In this document: one piece after another, positions 50,301-64,000 of the stretch
Numbering within the stretch: position 1 is the stretch's first letter
Layout: every line of letters begins with the position of its first letter
Source: Pegea sp. RAD2-039
Taxonomy: Eukaryota; Chordata; Thaliacea; Salpida; Salpidae
Reading direction: 5' to 3'
Length of the DNA: 64,000 bases
Assembly (NCBI GenBank): GCA_034620365.1
Contig: JAQGEQ010000363.1
Coordinates: 620,001 to 684,000 of the forward strand
Notes under the pieces: generated by a model
Told to the model about the DNA's origin: nothing
Database searches by the model: none
Seen by the model: the letters and a program-made list of their open reading frames with translations, nothing else
Program-made: the position numbers and the translations under genes

Positions 50301-53300
50301 CATCACTTGTATGTGAAAAAAGACCAACTTTGCTTTAAAACCAAGATGTGCAAGAAAAAGCTTAGAAAAGCAAAAAGACAGAAATTAAGTTATTTTCAAT
50401 TGCAAAGGAGTTGTTGGCAAGCTAACTCAATAACACCAGTGAGACCCGTCAAATTTATTTGTTTGAAATGCTCAAAAGTGATGTTAAACTAATTTTTGAT
50501 ACTTATTTAATCTCCATCTTAATCACCAAAGAAACCTTATGCAAAGAAATTAGATTAAAGACATATATGTAAGCGTATTTTCAAAAAAGTGTTTGCTCTA
50601 TCAGCATAAGCTTCATTGCATTTTCAGGAGCCAGTCTCGTAAGCCAAAGCTGAGATATACTTTTGTGCTCCAAAAAACTATCCTCACACGCATTTCGGCG
50701 TTGATGATGCAATTTTGCATAACCATCAAAAGCACATACGTTCATTATCCAAGTTCACACTGTACAACGTTTTTACATAAACCATTTAGCACTTAACTGT
50801 TTAAGGAAAAAGCAAATTGACTGAAGGGTTCTTTACTGATAGATAAGCAAAGACAAAAATTACTAGAAGACTGAAGGAATGATGACGAAGACCTCAAAAC
50901 TTTGGACGAGCTCACACCACAATCGTGCTAACACTTAGCTTTATATTGAAACAATAAGAGAAAAGAATTCGTGAAAACCGACAGGAAGTCTTAATGTTAT
51001 ATTTACAATAGGTTTGTATTTATGTAAATAACCAGTTGGCATTTTTTCGAAATAACTTAATATTAATTGATATCTACTTTGATACTTTATTGCTTTTAAA
51101 AAGAAAAAAAAAACAGTAGAACATATTTTAAATACTATGGGTTTCACAGGCTAACTGCAGCTGATTTTTTAGTTCTTCAAAAATAATAGAGCCTTTATGT
51201 GGGGTTACATTTTAGCTTCTTTACTAAAAGCTAAATACTTCGAAAAATTTCTACTATCCATAAAGTAAATTTAAATTAATATTTGTAAAACTAAAAAGCT
51301 TGATCTTATTTCAATTTGCCATATACTACTTGAGTTTTTAATATTCAAAGATATTGCATAAACAAAAAACTTAAATAATTCATTTTTGACTAGTAGATCA
51401 ACAAACGGATTGTAAGGCCCGATATACTTAAAACAAAGAAAAACAAAAAGTTGATTTATCAATTAGTGTAAACGTATGTATCGCTGCATTTGCACTTTTG
51501 AAAATATTGAAAATTTCAATCATTTAATCAAACAATCAATCAATAGAAACATCGACAGAAATTAATTTGAATTGACTCCCAGATTATCTTATCGCTTGCC
51601 TGATAAAATCTCCTTATAAATGATAATAATGCAGATACTTTTATCCAAATCATGTGTCAACGTTCAGGTACCCCTGGGGCTAAACCAAAGTATCAAAGCT
51701 GATATAAAAGTTTTAATGATAATGTTAATGCTGATATGTTTTAGTGCTCTTTCAATGTAAGAAAAATGTCTCTTTGTCAATTTCATGATACTTTCAACCA
51801 ATTTGAAATAAACCAATCTATCTTTACTAGTTTGTTTGGTTTTACAGATATTTTCTATATTCAAACAGTTTAAAACTCACAAGCTTATATTAACTAGATT
51901 TGGCTATGTTATAGATATATCCTAAATGTTGACAGAGTTTTCAGAAAGTTTTTCAGCTTAATACAAACAGATTTGTCGCTTACACACATACACACACAAA
52001 TATCAAAATGATCTTTTGGTTTCGTACTTAAGTAAGCTACAGGCAGACAAGTAAAATTGAAATAGATAGATTACTACAAGTTGAATTAACAAACAACTTA
52101 GCATGCAGAAAGTGTTTTTCAAACAATTGTTAGCACATGCGTTAATATTGTAAGTACACGCCAACATGCTTTTAGCTAAAGTAAAATGCGTTTTTAATCA
52201 TTCTGAATTAAAGCAACTTACAGTCAGATCTGTCGGTGCTATAATCAAAAAAATATAATCTCAGATTATTTTTGAAACACAAAAATGCTTTATTACAGAT
52301 CGTAGAAATTGACAGGATTTGTCCAAGTTACAGTCGATTACCATAAAATAGCTTCATATCTTTCAATTAAAACTAGTTTTAAACTTCAGTATTTAAAGCT
52401 AATGCTGTTTCAACTGCAAATCAACTGGTTGTAGAATGGTGACAGTGAAGTATTTTGATAGGACACATATTTTTTATAAAGAAAAATGGAAAAATCATGC
52501 TGAATAAGAAAAATAGTCATTGGTGCAGTCAACTGTGAGTGGATGTTGGTGATTGAATTGATTTATAACACTTCAATGACCTTATAAACACAGTTATAAA
52601 TTCAAACGCAAGCAAGATTTGATGTTGGAAATTAAATACGATTCCTATGTGCTAGTTTTCGTGTAAAGATATAATCATTGGTGCTTCATCAAGTCCAATT
52701 TGACATGAAAATGGATTGTTTAAGAAATAAAGGGTTAAGATAGCGTAAAAACTGCTGATAGCTACAAACGCATGCTATTTCAGTGCTTTAAACATGTGTA
52801 ATGATACGAACATAAGCATAACAACAAACTAATAAACAGATCAATAAACAACAAGCGTTATTATTTGGCCATATTTGCACAAAAAAATCATTATCACCCA
52901 AATAGTAGGAAAAACCTCAAATACAAACATTCAAATTAAGATAGACAAATTTGAGTAAAAGTTGATCCATAAAGTTCAACGCCGTTTAGGAATTTGGCGT
53001 TGATCTAACCTTGATCCGAAACGATGAGATGAGCGGCAGCTCGTGCCCTTTGCCCTGATCGATCTGTTGCCGTGCACATATAGAGTCCATAGTTTGACAA
53101 TTGTACACGTCGGAATGACAGTCGTGGCCCATTACTAACAGCATTGACTGGCAAAGAAGACTGCCTGCTAGTCCATTTAATAGTTGGCTGTAACAATAAT
53201 TTGTGTCAAAAGATAATTTAAAGTTCACTTTGATGAAACTAGATCTTTTCATTTAAAGAAAGAAGTTTAAATCATTACCGAATTGCCCGTGACTTGGCAG

Positions 53301-56300
53301 TAGAACTCAACATCTTCACCAACATTTACGTGGACCATGTTTGGTTGGATTAAAGCAGAAATAAGAGGAGTATCTTTAAAAGAGCATCATAATAGAACGT
53401 TGCTTAAAGATTTTTGTGTAATATAGAGAATATGAGATTTGATGGTAAAGATTTTATGAATAGTTTTTATAAAGTATGCAATTTAGTAGCAGCTATAATC
53501 AGTAAGAGCTACAAACAAGTTGTCAGCTTCTATTACTACAAACTTTATTTTTAATTCAAATATTCAATTAATTACTCTCTTATTAGTTGTTGAAATAAAC
53601 CAGAATATTTTCAAACCGAATGAATCTTAAATTATACTTTTGTTTATAATGATACAATTTTGTTGTGAATAAAACCCTTGTTATTACTTCCTGAAAATAT
53701 AACGGCTGTAGCATGACTAGTTCCAAATAAATTGCTCGCTACACACTCATAATTCCCAGCATCTTCCGGCTTGAAGTTACGTAAATAAAGTTTTGTGCCA
53801 TCTCTACTAACTGTAGAAGAACTAGGCAGACGTGTTCGCCTCCCGTTTGGTCTAATTCGTCGCCATGACAAATCCACGTTGTACGTACTGTCGAACTCGC
53901 ATCTAATAACATAGCAACAAGTTGATCGAAAAACTTTTGTTTAAGCAAACAGGTACAGAACGGTTGTTAGTCAACGATATCAAAAGGATCTCTCACGTCA
54001 ATGTCATTTGCTCATCTGTTTGCAGCTGGGCGTTTTCAGGATAGACTCGAACTTTAGGAGGACTATCATCTATTTCTGTATAAGTAAGACATTTAAAAAA
54101 ATGAACAAAAAACTTCTACTTATTTACTAATAATTTAGTGACAATTTAAGCTTAAGCTAAGACGAATAGCTTTATTTACAAAACTATTTTCTCACAATAA
54201 GGAAACTTGCTCTTATGCGGCTAAGAATTAACCCATATCAGGATGTATTTAATCTGCATTTGTCTAGGATAATGTAATATCGACAAACAATCTTTATTTT
54301 TTCGACACACAACACAAATAAGGCGTCAAATTACAATGTTTTTCGGTTAAAACGAACTTTTGTTAAACTCTTCAAAAAAATTAAAGTTTTAAAAACATGT
54401 TCTGTTTAATTACCCGTTTTTTCAACACACTGCTGTGAACCACCAAAACGGACATAACCTTCAATGCAGTCTTCACACATTTTTCCAGATGAATATTGTG
54501 GACACTCATTACAAACGAAATCACCTTCGTTATCGACTTTGCACCCACTGCAATTTATACAATTAGTAGAGTGAGAATTCATTCAGTGAAATTCAAGCAG
54601 ATTCATTTACGTAATCTTATCAGGTCTTTCACTCAATTGAGGACACGGGCAAGGCAGACAGGGATCGTTTTCGTTTTGGTTATTGTGTCTGTAGTAACCT
54701 GGAGCACAGAACTCACAGTTCTGGCCAACAGTATTATGTCCACAATTCTAAAAAGTTTTTGATATAAAATCTTACTTAATTATTTCATATCAAAGTTCTA
54801 TTAAAGCAAAATTTAAAATCTTAAAGTGTGATAAAATTGAAGTTAACACTTGAGTCAGCTTAAAAGACTCAGGCTAGCTTGAAGCAAAAAAATTGTACTT
54901 ACCAATATGCTACATTAAATGATGAGAAGTTAACTTACATAACAAGCTCCTGTCTCTGATTCACATTCTGAAGAGTGACCATTACATTCACACTTTTGAC
55001 AGAATCCCAGATATGCTCCTGTGTAGTTCCTTGTGTATCCTGGAGCACATCCCTACCAATAATCAAGATTAGTTATTAGTTACATATTGTAAGCACTCTT
55101 AAGCTGTCACTATTAAAAGTATGTTTGTTATATTGTAAGGTTTGTTCTTATCTATATCACTCAGATGCTTTTAAAATTCAAAAAAATGTTTTCAATACCA
55201 AAAAGATTTGTAATAAAACAAATTTTTATGTAAAGATTTCGATTAGGATTGGAATGCGTGGTAAGTAACTGTAATGTAAAATACCATTGTGTTTGAAATT
55301 TATCGCTACGGCTTCTTTCGTTTTTACAAATATTTTTGAGATAAAGAAACCAGTCAAAATTGTTGCATTATTCATACATAAAATTGGACAATAATAGAAA
55401 AACCTTTTTATCATTGACATGCTTTGCAATTTGACGGTAAGATCGCTTTATTTACATTCAAGGTAAAAATATTTAAGAAAAAGTTTTATCAATTTTTAAA
55501 GCTGATGTGTTTAGTGCTTAAGGAAGTTTGTTATTTTAAGTCGACGACTAAAAGCTTGACGAAAAAAGAGCAAAAATCTTCAAAATTTAATAATATTTCG
55601 TCAAAATAAGTGTTTGCGAAAAACGGTTTTTGATATTGCGTTGAAAATTTTACGAAAAAGTCTAAAGTTATACGGACTATGCTAAATACTCAGAAACAAT
55701 TTCATCAGCTCATTACCTGTTTTTTTATAACTCTTTTTTTTTTAAATTTTATAACAAATATAAGAATTAAATTTCTAATTAAAGTTTGTTAAATTAAAAT
55801 ATAACTTTTCTAAAAATTACTCGTTTGAAAATTTTAAAGTTGTGAACCTCTTATTTTAAAGTTCTTAAATTACTACAAATATCATTTTATATTGATAATA
55901 TTAATTCTTCTTTAAAAATCCTTACCTCGCAAGAAAATCCTTCGTAGCCGTCAGGACATTGACAGTCTTCAACCTCAAAAGCGTTTTCTAACCTATAATC
56001 AGATTTAGCAGCTGCTTCCATGACTACACGCACAACACTAAAGTCATATTGCGTTCTGGAGTATCTTGGTTTGATGAGAATACTGTCGAGGTTCGCCAGA
56101 GCCATTAGAAGATCTTCTCGTGTCAGGTTTCTCTCAGGACCTTTATATGGAATCCATTTACTCTGCATTGATTGTTGTTATAGTTTGCTGAAACTATTTC
56201 TACAACGTAGTAAACTAACCATTTTAAAATAAGTCATGTATGTATTTTGTCCAGGACTATTGTCCAGTTCATCGTTCATTTTTTTAACTTTTTTAGTGAC

Positions 56301-59300
56301 ATACTCAAAGCCATTACCACGGATGATTACTATTGGGCGTGAGCGGTCCTTTTTCAAACCTGGTGGTAAGTCACTGGCTAATGTGAAACTTAAACTTCCA
56401 CCATAAGATGTCACCTTTATAAGACAATCGTAATTATGAGAAAGTGTTGAGATAGTAATTGAAACAAACAAACGTTAATTGAAATGCTCTAAAGTTATTA
56501 CGTTAAACTCTTAAAACATTTTAAAAACAAAATGTAAAAAAACAGTTTTAGTAAGCAAGAAAATATATTGTTTTTCAAAAATGTTAAAATTTATGTATCT
56601 ATTGACTATTTTATTTGAAAGTAACCTAATGAGAGTTTGGCAAATTTAAAAGACATTATAGTAATTAAAATGTCGTATAATTAAATATCATAGAAAGTCA
56701 AAAAGTCTTCGAAATTGAGAGCTTAAATTGTTGAAAAGTTATTTTTAACTTCAATTTACTAGATTTAATCATTTTAGAATCAAACCGTCAATGATATCAA
56801 GACTCAGTCAAAGTTTAATATTTTGAAATTCCAACTAATTCTTATTTAATTTAATGTCAATAATTTCTATTTTTGGAGAGTATTTATCATCTGGTTTATT
56901 TATATACAGCAAAGTGAAGCTTATTTGAAAATAATTTAATTGTTATTCAAAATTTTATTTCAGCTTGATCTTTTGTACAAAAGACTTGCAGTGTGCTTAC
57001 TTTGTCTCCCAAAAACTCTTTGTTCAGACTGAAAAAGACGTCAAGGTCTGATGGGACATTTCTGAAGCTGGCTCCTCTGTAGTCATCAGTTACTATAGGA
57101 TCGTATTCTTCGAAAGCTCGATTCTCAGAATCAGTTAAACGAAATTTGAATGATTTAGAAAAATTTCGATCTTTGATAAAATCTGATATAATCTAGAAAT
57201 AAATAAAATTTCTTTCTATAGTTAACAAGTCGAAACAATGTTGTTTAAGAGCTATTTTTGCTATTTTAAGACAGGTTTTTAGTAGTTGTCTACAGTTTTC
57301 TGATAGTTGTCAACAATTCATCATAATGAAGCTTCAAATTATTAATTTATTTTACAATAAATCATTAAATAGACAAATCGTAAATTATATTAAAGTTTTG
57401 CGGTAAACAATGAAATACTTTTAATAATTGTTGTGAGATATTTCGACTGTTAATTCTATTTTTTTCTAAAATCGTTTAAAATAAAGTTTTGATTGAAGAG
57501 ATGCAAATAAAACACTTTATCATTTTTATAATAATTTTAGAAACCCAATTTGACAAACGTATAGCTTATTTTTATATTTTTACCGATATAACAGCAACAG
57601 TTTAATTAATAGATAAGAAAACTGATTAAATAATTGTATTAAATCAATTTAAAATAAATCTTTCAAAGATTCATAACAATGAATCACAACAATCATTCGT
57701 TTTTCTCTTCATAAAGTCTAAATGTTTATGAGCATTAAAGACTCATTCATAAATGTTATTTAGATGTTTTATATATTGTGTAGTTTTTAAAGAGAAAGAA
57801 TAGTATACATTAAAAATTAAAAATATTTTTTCAGCACATCACAATTTTTATAGACTAACTTGAACTCTCTCCATGCGAGCAGCGGAACAATCTCTGGTAA
57901 TCCCCATACAGAAGCAGGGAATACATCCATTTCCGTTTGGATTTTCTACTGAAATCGCGTACTCTTTTCTTTCACAATCAAGGCAATCAGGTTCCTAAAG
58001 AAACAGTTTTATGAAAGAAAATATTTTAAAAAATATAATATTTTTATGATTTATATAAACTACATAGACTGCGACTTAAATTTTAAACTTTCTTCTTAAA
58101 GCTATCATGGAACAGGTTCAGAAAACTTAAGATAAATTGTTGTAACTAATATTACAGAATATTTGATCTATGTATTTGATGCCAATAAGATTACGTAATT
58201 TAACAAACACTTTTGGATATATGGTTGGTAAGCAGATTTTACTGTAATCCCTTAAAAATAAAATTATAAATGAGATAATCGGCAATTTTGAAAAAGAATG
58301 TTTCAATGACTTCATCTATGGCTGTATTTGATTGGCTGAAGTATAGTTAAAATTTATGATCAAATTTTTCAGACACTGATGTAATTACGTATTTATTATT
58401 CAGACAAATCATTCAACATTAATCTGCATAAACTTAAAACGTAAAATCGTAAAGGTTTAAAAAGCTAAAAGCAATTTTGATGAGAAACCTTCAAGTAGTT
58501 TCATACTTTACATAAAAATTTTAATTCTATATTTCAGCCTCATATGAGCTTAGGGCGTTCCGTTATGAAATGATTGATTTATATGAATCAAAATTGTTAT
58601 TTGATACTACATCTTAAATCATCATCATAAAGGTTTGGAATCAATCAACTTAAATATCAATTCATTTCATTATGACTGATTAGTAATAATGTTTGTATGC
58701 ACGACTATGATACAAAACCAAATTTGTTATTGATACATTGTTTGATGCAAAAGGTTAGATAAGATTACAAAGCTCTTCAAATATGATTTCTCATCTAAAT
58801 TTATAGTATCTATTATAGGCTGTAATCTAAAAGTTTGTTGTTCAGATCATTTGATCAGAACCATCTAAAATGAACCATCTTCATAAACATTTATTAACAC
58901 AGCTGATAACTTACCGTTACACAAATACAGCGGCCCTGCTCATCACAGTCCCCAGTATAGTATCCGTCACCGGGACACTGACATTTAGTATCTTCAACTG
59001 GAATACAGACTACTCTTTTTGGGTCTAGATATCTTTCATCTAATTGATATCCATCAGCACATCTGCCATATAATCAAAGATATGAGGTTGAAATGTGATC
59101 GATTGGAAAGTGCATAGAAGCACTCATTTATCATTTGTAATGAAGTTAACATCAAAAGATTATCATGAACTCAATCAAAGTTAGAAGAAAAGACTTAAAG
59201 TCTAGTTTCTCGATGAATAAAAACTAAAATGAATTACCTTTCACACTGATCACCAACGTAGCCATCCGGGCAATATTCGCAAAGTGGTTTATTGAAGCGG

Positions 59301-62300
59301 TCCAAGCGACAAGGGATTTTGCTATCCCCACACTGGCAAGGGAAACATACGTTTGTGTAACGATACAGATAGTATCCATCTGCGCATTGCTCACAGTAGT
59401 CTCCTGCGGTGTTATCACGGCAGTTCTGAAAAAAATCGAAAATTAAACTGTTGTAAGATCGGTGAGACCTCTTAGAAGCATTTGTTCAAGCTTGCGGCTT
59501 TTATTATATTAGTATGGATAATTTAACTTCCGACAAACTGGTTTTGAAATGGTTTCACAAGTTTTATGTTCTTTGCACCAATTTATCAGTAATTGTTATA
59601 ATTCAAATGATAAGAACTAGAAAAGATTAATTATTTTGTATAATGAAAAGCATCTTATAGTACTGAGCTAATCAATTATTCAAAGTTAGTTACGATAAAT
59701 TAATAAATTAAACAAACACTACAATTTTATAAGTAATAAAAGAAGTTTAGGGTAGATTTGAATTGATTGATGAATTAATTGTTCTATTCATCTAACTTTG
59801 CGTGAATAGCAAACTATTATCAAATTTTTGTTGTATTATTTCACTGAGCCACACATATTTTAATCAATTATATGATTAATTCAATTAAATTATTTAATAA
59901 ATAATTACTGAGACTCATTTAGAGAATCAATTAGGTAATCATATTTGTTACTTTAGATCTTCTATAAAATATCTTACGGTGCAAATTCCAGTGACTTGGT
60001 CACATGTTTCGCTATGTCCATTACATTCGCACGCAGCAAATTGTATACAAGTTTGAGAACCTTCTTGTAGTTGAGCAAGAAAACCTTCATCACACATCTG
60101 TGAACAAACAGCATTTTACTCAAATTTGAACATCTGTCTTTTGTCAACATAACTCTTTTTCAACCTCAAAACTTTCTTTTGAAATAATAATTTCAGTGAA
60201 AGTCTTGAAATATATAAAGTAGCACTAAAACTAGGAATAAAATAAATTTAAAATGATTTTGTTTCCTACTCAAGCTGCTAGTATATATTAATAACTGTCA
60301 CTACAAAATTATAGAACCGCCAGCCTATTGAAGTCACTCATAACACAAGAACAAGAATTTGATTTCAAAAAATTTAGTCTCTAGAACTTTGGTTATTACA
60401 AAGTTATCTTACAATTTAAATCAGTTTTAGAGTCTTATGAGCTGCAATTTCAGTTTATTTCTTGCAAATATTAAGTCTATTTTAATAAATATTTTTGTAG
60501 AGTTTGTATTATGGTCAATAATTCAAAATAAAAATATAAAAGTTCAAAAATGAACCAAGCCTTTAAAGAGCAAAGTTTTTGTTTAGATTAAAACTTGAAA
60601 AAATTGGAAAAGATAGACTGCTAATTGGATGGTAGCTCCTCCAGGCAAAAGCTCATCAAGAGTTCATCGCTTAAATAAAATCTAAGAAGCCAGAAGCTCT
60701 TAAATTTACCTCACATGAGAGTCCTGTATATCCTTCGGGACATCTACATTCTTCAACTTGATAGCTTCTCATTCCTCCTGTATTTTGCGCCACAGCTGTT
60801 TGCATTTCTACATCACTAAGTCTGTAAATGACAGTTTTTATAAGAGGAGTAAGTTAGACTGAGACGCGTTATTTGTATTCTCTTGATAACTTTTTGTACT
60901 TTTTGAATACACGCAATAAAGTAAGATGACTTAAAGCAATTTACTTGTAAAAGATAGTGTTGTAATTCTGACTAACACATTAACATTGAAAAAAAACTTT
61001 TTATGCATGAATAATGAAATGTCTATTGAAAGCTTTGTCATAATTTTATTTTTTTTAATGTCATTTCTTAGCTAAATATCACCTTAAAATTTGTAAGCAT
61101 AAAATAAAAAAATAAGCAGAATTTTGATAAAATTGATATCTGTAAAATGTTGTCTTTAGAAATTATTACTTTTTAAGTTTTGAAATTTGAATCATACTGT
61201 AATTTTTTTGGTCAATTAAATCGTTAAAAAGTTGAGTTTAACATTTGATTGAAATATTATTCGTTTTGAGCAAAAAGAGTTTGAATTTATAGATATATGA
61301 CTCACGTAGTACTAATAGGTTCGTCTGAGTAAGAAGCTAGAATAAAAAAGCGATCAACAGAGCTTAAAACTTTCATGAAGTCTTTTCTTGTTGGTCGATA
61401 GCCATCATCCAATATCCAATTTTTCTAATAAAAATGTTTTTTTTATTAATCTTATTAAAATATTGTATGCAAATTATGACATTTTCAAAATGCTAAAAGC
61501 TGAACAAGTCTTAGATGCGTGAAATTCTTCAAGCATTAATACTATAGATATTGACACATAATATTTGAAAATAGTTTTTTAGGCTGTAACGCATTTTAGT
61601 ATAGTAAACTCAGTAGATAAGATGTATATGAATAAGAGATTTTTATTTGTAAAAAAACAACTTATGACACAAAAGAAAACTAAATTATAATTGAAAATAA
61701 GATTGAAAATACTAGATAGGTTTACAAAAAGATATACTTCTTAAACTTCATTGTATTAACATAGTTTATTTTAAAAGTAAATCACTTACATGGATTTTAT
61801 TATTTATGAAATAATGTCTTAGTCTAACAAATGTTCAATTACATATTTTACAGTAAATTAACTGACAAAGTCAGGTAGTAATTCACATGGCTTAGTGAGT
61901 GGCTCATTCTATTTCATTGAAAGTTTCTATGTTTAGATCATTGGTTTTGTGTTGATACAAATGTCAAAGTTCAACTTAGTAGTTTTGAAAACATTATTAA
62001 CAATTAATGTTTACAAACAAAGAGCTTACAGTAATAGATGCGGAAGGAAATAAGTGAACTTTCTCACCTCAATAATTTCAACTGAATATTGGTTGTTAAC
62101 ACCAAATCGAACTGGTGTATCATCGTTGTAATACAATGTCTTTCCATTTCCTTCTAAAACTAGAATAGGTTGATCCACTTGAAATCTTTGATTGCGAATT
62201 CTTCTGCTACCAGTACTTCGCATAAATTTGGTTGTAAATGTGACAAGTCCTCCGTAAGAAGAAAGCTAAACGTTTCATGTAAAATCAGGTTTAACTAATG

Positions 62301-63913
62301 ATTCGGAAAACTTGACAAAAAAAATGATCAAAATTCTTGCTTAAATGTAGAGTTTTGTTGATTAAACGTTTGCTGATGTATCATTCAATTAAACATTTTT
62401 AAATTTAGTTATTATCTAGTAATCGATCAATTGAATTACTCACTAAATTTCCTACAAAGTTTTCTCGTAGACTCCAATAATAATACCCGGAATCCCAGGG
62501 CTCCAAACTGACTGTGATGCTTGCTTGGCTATTACGAGTTTGTTTTACAGTAACAACGCGACCAGTAAAGTCTTCAATAGTGTCACCGTTTAAATTGACA
62601 ATTGCAATAGATTGCGAAGTATAGTACGGTGAAACCTATTAAAGTTTTATGCAATTTAATGCTACTTAAATACATTCTTTTAAAAAATCAAACTTACTTG
62701 ACCCCAATGCAAATTAGAACTGTCACAGGATTCAGAAACACCGGAACAGTAACAAGAAATACAGCCTTCTGCATTTTCTTCTGATAAGTAGAAGTAACCT
62801 GGTTTACATTCACTACAATCTTCTAATTCACAGCCAGTCTATTGCCAAATATTTAAAGAAGATTTTAATGTTTTTCGTGAAGATGAAGTAAACAATACTT
62901 ACTTTGCAGTTACAACTGCCGTTTACGTTCTTGCTTTGTGTTCCAGCTCTATTACAAACTACGGTGGGATACTGAGTACATCCATCATCATACTTAACGA
63001 ATCCTTCTGGACATTGGTCACAGTTTTCACCAATTAAGCCATTTGGACATGGTTCTGATTCAAAATTAGGAACACATGATCCGGATTCGTCGCGAAAATA
63101 ATTAATCGAACATTCCTACAAAAAAATCTCATTTGATTTATCAACTCACTAAAATTGTGAAGATATTTTACAAACCTCACAAGAATCCCCTGAATAAGCT
63201 TCAGGACACTGACAGACTTCGACGTAGCTTGCTTGTCTTCCTGCACTAGCAGCACTTTGACTATTCTCATTGGCAGCTTCCATTCTTATGCCTCCGATTC
63301 TTAAAAAAACAAAAAATAAATATTAGGTCGTTAGATTAAAATTATTTAGAATTTCTAAAACTTTATCATGAAAGGAAAGCTGTTAAATTGCTTACCCAGT
63401 ACTTGACATGTTTTCATCATAAATAGTTCTGATAAAAATGTTGTTTAAACTTCCTAACACTTCTACCATATCCTCTTTAGTGGCCTCTACACCATCCTTA
63501 GTTTTCCAATATTTCTGTTAATGTTCAATGAACAATTCGGTTGGTTTTGTTATGATACAAGTAATGAAATTATATTTACAAGCTACTATTAAAAAAGAAT
63601 CAAATGTTGATACGATAGAGGTTAGATAGGAATTATTTCAGTAATTACACGAAAAAGATATAAGATTTGCTTAGTAATTAAAACAAAAATGTTTGTTGTG
63701 AAAACTAATAAAGTTTAAACAAACCTCATCTAGAACTACTGAAATAGAGTTTTTTTTTCCAGGCTCAGGAAAAGGTCCATCGCTAGAGTAACGAAGTTGC
63801 TTCTTGTTTTTCCCTTCTAATATTACATCAGGTGCAATAATTGGTCTGGTTTCTTCTCGTGTTGTAAGGTTATAGCTGTACGAGTATTTCAATGTACCCC
63901 CGTAGCTTTCAAT
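35322..63913 (-). CDS. Perlecan-like basement membrane proteoglycan, 5' end outside the window
   Basis: Homologue of perlecan (HSPG2, nematode UNC-52, fly Trol), a secreted basement-membrane scaffold that binds laminin, nidogen, integrins and growth factors. I assembled 53 exons coding about 2,830 residues; the start, signal peptide and any SEA or LDL-receptor modules lie beyond 64000. Order from the N-terminal side: laminin IV and laminin-EGF region (54414-63913), twelve Ig domains (38548-54075), and LG1-EGF-EGF-LG2-LG3 (35322-38399). The last exon ends CKFVTDASNRR and TGA at 35322-35324. Every Ig domain is split across two exons. Introns are larger than in symplekin (up to 3.8 kb). The EGF pair that normally sits between LG2 and LG3 is not seen. 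Phases were consistent at most joins tested, but individual boundaries may be off by a few bases. Confidence 0.93.
38548..54075 (-). other. Perlecan Ig-domain array, twelve Ig domains on 24 exons
   Basis: Exon pairs (first half with the B-strand Cys, second half with the YxC strand): 53997-54075/53688-53902, 53279-53373/53010-53187, 49077-49193/48569-48718, 48171-48325/47302-47431, 46986-47134/46020-46154, 44917-45040/44073-44207, 43590-43724/42905-43048, 42064-42234/41873-41998, 40929-41047/40694-40844, 40036-40184/39761-39884, 39572-39687/39291-39435, 38752-38858/38548-38683. Typical halves read AGNYECVASNLFGTS and GRYRCIAGNEVG. The regular two-exon plan suggests growth by duplication of exon pairs. 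Confidence 0.85.
49194..53009 (-). other. 3.8-kb perlecan intron between Ig domains 2 and 3
   Basis: The largest perlecan intron in the window. The flanking exons join in phase (G + AT gives Asp), so no coding exon is missing. It is A/T-rich with a small CA-rich run near 51981-52000 and a 67-codon plus-strand frame at 50289-50492 that has no recognisable domain. Confidence 0.6.
54414..63913 (-). other. Perlecan laminin IV and laminin-EGF region
   Basis: Exons: 63725-63913, 63396-63514, 63176-63299 (rest of the first laminin IV domain and start of an LE repeat); 62903-63115, 62698-62838 (LE repeats); 62444-62635, 62068-62265, 61306-61424, 60710-60821 (second laminin IV); 59978-60097, 59238-59425, 58915-59062, 57860-57994 (LE repeats); 57001-57192, 56220-56414, 55926-56162 (third laminin IV); 54939-55052, 54611-54747, 54414-54547 (LE repeats). 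Laminin IV halves share SYGGxLxxxxxY, then a VILEG/IVIIRG strand and a repeated DLLMALANLDSILI-like segment before CQCPDGYEGFSCE. The first half of the first laminin IV domain is outside the window. Confidence 0.88.
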
Positions 63914-64000
63914 CTGAACAAATAGTAAAACTGTTATAAAAAAGTATCAAACAACTGAACTTAGCTACGAAGAAAATCTACTTGATTATGAATTACATAA
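63914..64000 (-). other. Intron at the window edge
   Basis: A/T-rich sequence upstream of the acceptor that begins the first perlecan exon seen. The preceding exon is beyond the window. Confidence 0.6.

Noticed and set aside
50289-50492. 67-codon lysine- and cysteine-rich frame in a perlecan intron
   Set aside because: No family recognised, no flanking gene signals; an intronic chance frame is the simpler explanation.
1-64000. tRNA, rRNA and CRISPR-like features
   Set aside because: No cloverleaf with intact A and B boxes, no rRNA-like conserved stretch and no regularly spaced direct repeats were seen by eye. A covariance-model scan could not be run.

Overview
The window is animal nuclear DNA. 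It is very AT-rich, uses the standard genetic code, and its genes are interrupted by spliceosomal GT..AG introns. Gene content is that of a ciliated bilaterian: AK8, a CEP295-type centriole protein, symplekin, GMP reductase, membralin, LIPT1 and perlecan. Tiny introns, AT-richness, relics of an RTE-type LINE and AG acceptor-like sites just ahead of many start codons suggest a flatworm, perhaps a planarian. That taxonomic guess is inference; another AT-rich invertebrate is possible. No prokaryotic, viral or CRISPR features were seen.

Layout. 1-1.9 kb: noncoding. 1.9-2.8 kb (-): unrecognised intronless gene with a CRE-like palindrome upstream. 3.4-3.9 kb (+): LINE relic. 4.4-7.2 kb (+): adenylate kinase 8, 12 exons. 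7.4-15.5 kb (-): a tight same-strand run, in transcription order a short CEP295-like gene, symplekin (27 exons, introns mostly 31-70 bp) and a C8orf76-like TPR protein. 15.6-18.8 kb: AT-rich spacer with a second LINE relic. 18.9-19.9 kb (-): GMP reductase. 19.9-23.5 kb: spacer with a third LINE fragment. 23.5-25.6 kb (-): membralin with a hexapeptide repeat. 26.0-27.1 kb (-): LIPT1. 27.1-34.7 kb: long AT-rich spacer. 34.8-63.9 kb (-): a perlecan homologue whose 5' end lies beyond the window. It has three laminin IV domains with laminin-EGF repeats, then 12 Ig domains, then LG1-EGF-EGF-LG2-LG3.

The genes do not form one pathway. They cover 3' end processing (symplekin), cilia and centrioles (AK8, CEP295-like), nucleotide and lipoate metabolism (GMPR, LIPT1), ER quality control (membralin) and basement membrane (perlecan). 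The points most worth a second look are the 31-58 bp introns (some in frame and without stops), the possible spliced-leader polycistron, the short CEP295-like protein, the perlecan that lacks the EGF pair before LG3, and a membrane-spanning small ORF just downstream of perlecan. I did not find a clearly new multi-gene system. Exon boundaries were worked out by eye from reading frame, GT/AG sites and remembered family conservation.
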